The notes beneath the pieces are model-generated. The model had not been told where the DNA came from and did no database searches. It saw only the letters and a list, made by a program, of their open reading frames with translations. Source: Malachius bipustulatus (taxonomy: Eukaryota; Arthropoda; Insecta; Coleoptera; Melyridae). From it: DNA of 64,000 nt. The stretch is from NCBI GenBank assembly GCA_910589415.1, contig CAJUUM010000036.1:357548-421547 (forward strand), in the 5' to 3' direction. The translations under genes and the position numbers were made by a program. This document shows positions 63,257-64,000 of the stretch, in pieces; positions within the stretch are counted from its first letter, which is position 1, and every line of letters begins with the position of its first letter.

Positions 63257-64000
63257 ATGGCTCAACAACCTATTAATTATGCTGCAATCAAAGCTTACGC
63301 TGATGCAATACCGCAATTTGATGGTAACGAATTCGGACTTTATCCATTCATAGAACAGAGCACCAAGCTCTTAACTCACTTCAGACGTGATAATGATCCC
63401 GCATTATCATCTTACCTTTTAGGTATAGTTACCAGCAAATTCAAAGACAGAGCTTTAGCTTTGGTCGGTAGCCGAAGTGACCTAACCACTTGGGAAAATA
63501 TTAAACAGGCACTCATAAATTGTTTTGACGATCATCGTGATATTGACTGTCTTGTAAATGATATAAATTCAGCTACTCCTTACCCAAAGGAAACTCTTCT
63601 AGAATTTAGCAATAGACTCCAAATCCTTCGCGGTAAAATCGCAACAAAATTAAAAGCAATTCCTCTTGCTGAAATGCCCTTAGAAACTAAAGAGATTAAA
63701 TATACCCACTATGAAGCAATTACCCTAAATGTATTCATAAGAAATTTGCACCCATTTCACATGCAGATGGCAGTTCGCCTAAGAAACCCTGCAACTTTAG
63801 AACAGGCTCAAACGTTCCTAATACAGGAAGAGAATTTTCAGAGACTAAATAACCCCAACGTACACAGACATAACAAAAACATTAAACCTCAAAACACCAA
63901 TTTCAATCGTCCCCAATTTCCACACACACCTCATTCTCCATTCATAAACAATCGATATTCAGAACCCAACTTTAGCAACTCTAACCAATTTCAACAAAAT
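63257..64000 (+). CDS. gag: Errantivirus gag, 3' partial
   Basis: The ATG at 63257 opens 248 codons to the window edge with no stop. The N-terminal part has FDGNEFGLYPFIEQSTKLL, LLGIVTSKFKDRALALVG and FDDHRDIDCLVNDINS, a capsid typical of 17.6/297-group errantiviruses. The later part is Asn/Pro-rich and, in the portion visible, has no zinc knuckle, as in that group. Gag forms the particle and packages RNA. It appears undamaged in the window. Confidence 0.85.
   Translation, partial: MAQQPINYAAIKAYADAIPQFDGNEFGLYPFIEQSTKLLTHFRRDNDPALSSYLLGIVTSKFKDRALALVGSRSDLTTWENIKQALINCFDDHRDIDCLVNDINSATPYPKETLLEFSNRLQILRGKIATKLKAIPLAEMPLETKEIKYTHYEAITLNVFIRNLHPFHMQMAVRLRNPATLEQAQTFLIQEENFQRLNNPNVHRHNKNIKPQNTNFNRPQFPHTPHSPFINNRYSEPNFSNSNQFQQN

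Larger units (their letters stand above)
62296..64000 (+). mobile_element. Errantivirus (gypsy-type endogenous retrovirus), 5' part; continues beyond window
   Basis: LTR, primer-binding site, a 570-base leader and an open gag frame appear in order. The element runs off the right edge, so pol and env cannot be assessed. Confidence 0.8.

Overview
This is eukaryotic DNA, AT-rich, almost certainly from an insect. The mobile-element families (BEL/Pao, Ty3/gypsy, errantiviruses with an env gene, piggyBac, hAT, mariner-like, foldback) are typical of insects. Scattered taggtacctac-type motifs recall aphid genomes, but the species call is weak inference. I see no host protein gene, no rRNA or tRNA gene and no CRISPR array. 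The window is a graveyard and nest of transposable elements, most of them broken. Three protein frames look intact: the BEL/Pao pol end at the left edge, the gag-protease frame at 25284-26717, and the errantivirus gag that runs off the right edge.

Layout: 1-1650, 3' end of a BEL/Pao retrotransposon. 1647-2375, truncated mariner-like transposon. 2376-7369, non-coding with one 268-bp palindrome. 7370-12571, a hAT transposase relict split by a LINE (7528-8837) and by a 2.7-kb LTR-like insertion (9363-12027) that carries eight 90-bp repeats. 12909-13082, small MITE. 13095-17504, reverse-strand Ty3/gypsy relict. 17847-18826, second hAT relict. 18860-19480, fragment of a CMC/EnSpm-like transposase. 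19586 to about 42300, a piggyBac copy opened by two LINEs.

The piggyBac insertions form a Russian doll. The first LINE (20185-38409) contains errantivirus env plus LTR (20464-22560) and a forward gypsy element (22565-37260). The gypsy element is itself hit by a young LTR/gag-protease element (23767-28274), an unclassified 1.4-kb insert, a LINE with EN, RT and an ORF1 end (32068-36086) and a 284-bp LINE stub (36304-36587). The second LINE (39046 to about 42301) contains a 2.7-kb internally deleted LTR retrotransposon (39396-42143). Target-site duplications support most steps.

42571-45420 is a nearly full-length hAT element with TIRs and an 8-bp duplication. 45785-46617 is a foldback MITE. 46724-52568 is a 5.8-kb foldback element with tandem-repeat arms and a 9-bp duplication, resembling Drosophila FB/NOF. 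52578-54940 is non-coding with a possible MITE. 54940-61975 is a forward LINE split by a 5.25-kb LTR element with no coding capacity but two minisatellites. 61985-62295 is a gag fragment and 62296-64000 is the 5' end of an errantivirus.

The most unusual signal is in the LTRs of the 23767-28274 element. Just downstream of the TATA box lie eight consecutive hairpins, and each presents a loop fitting A-N-GTTG-(A/C). Stems differ while loops are conserved, which suggests an RNA-binding array on a gag-only element.
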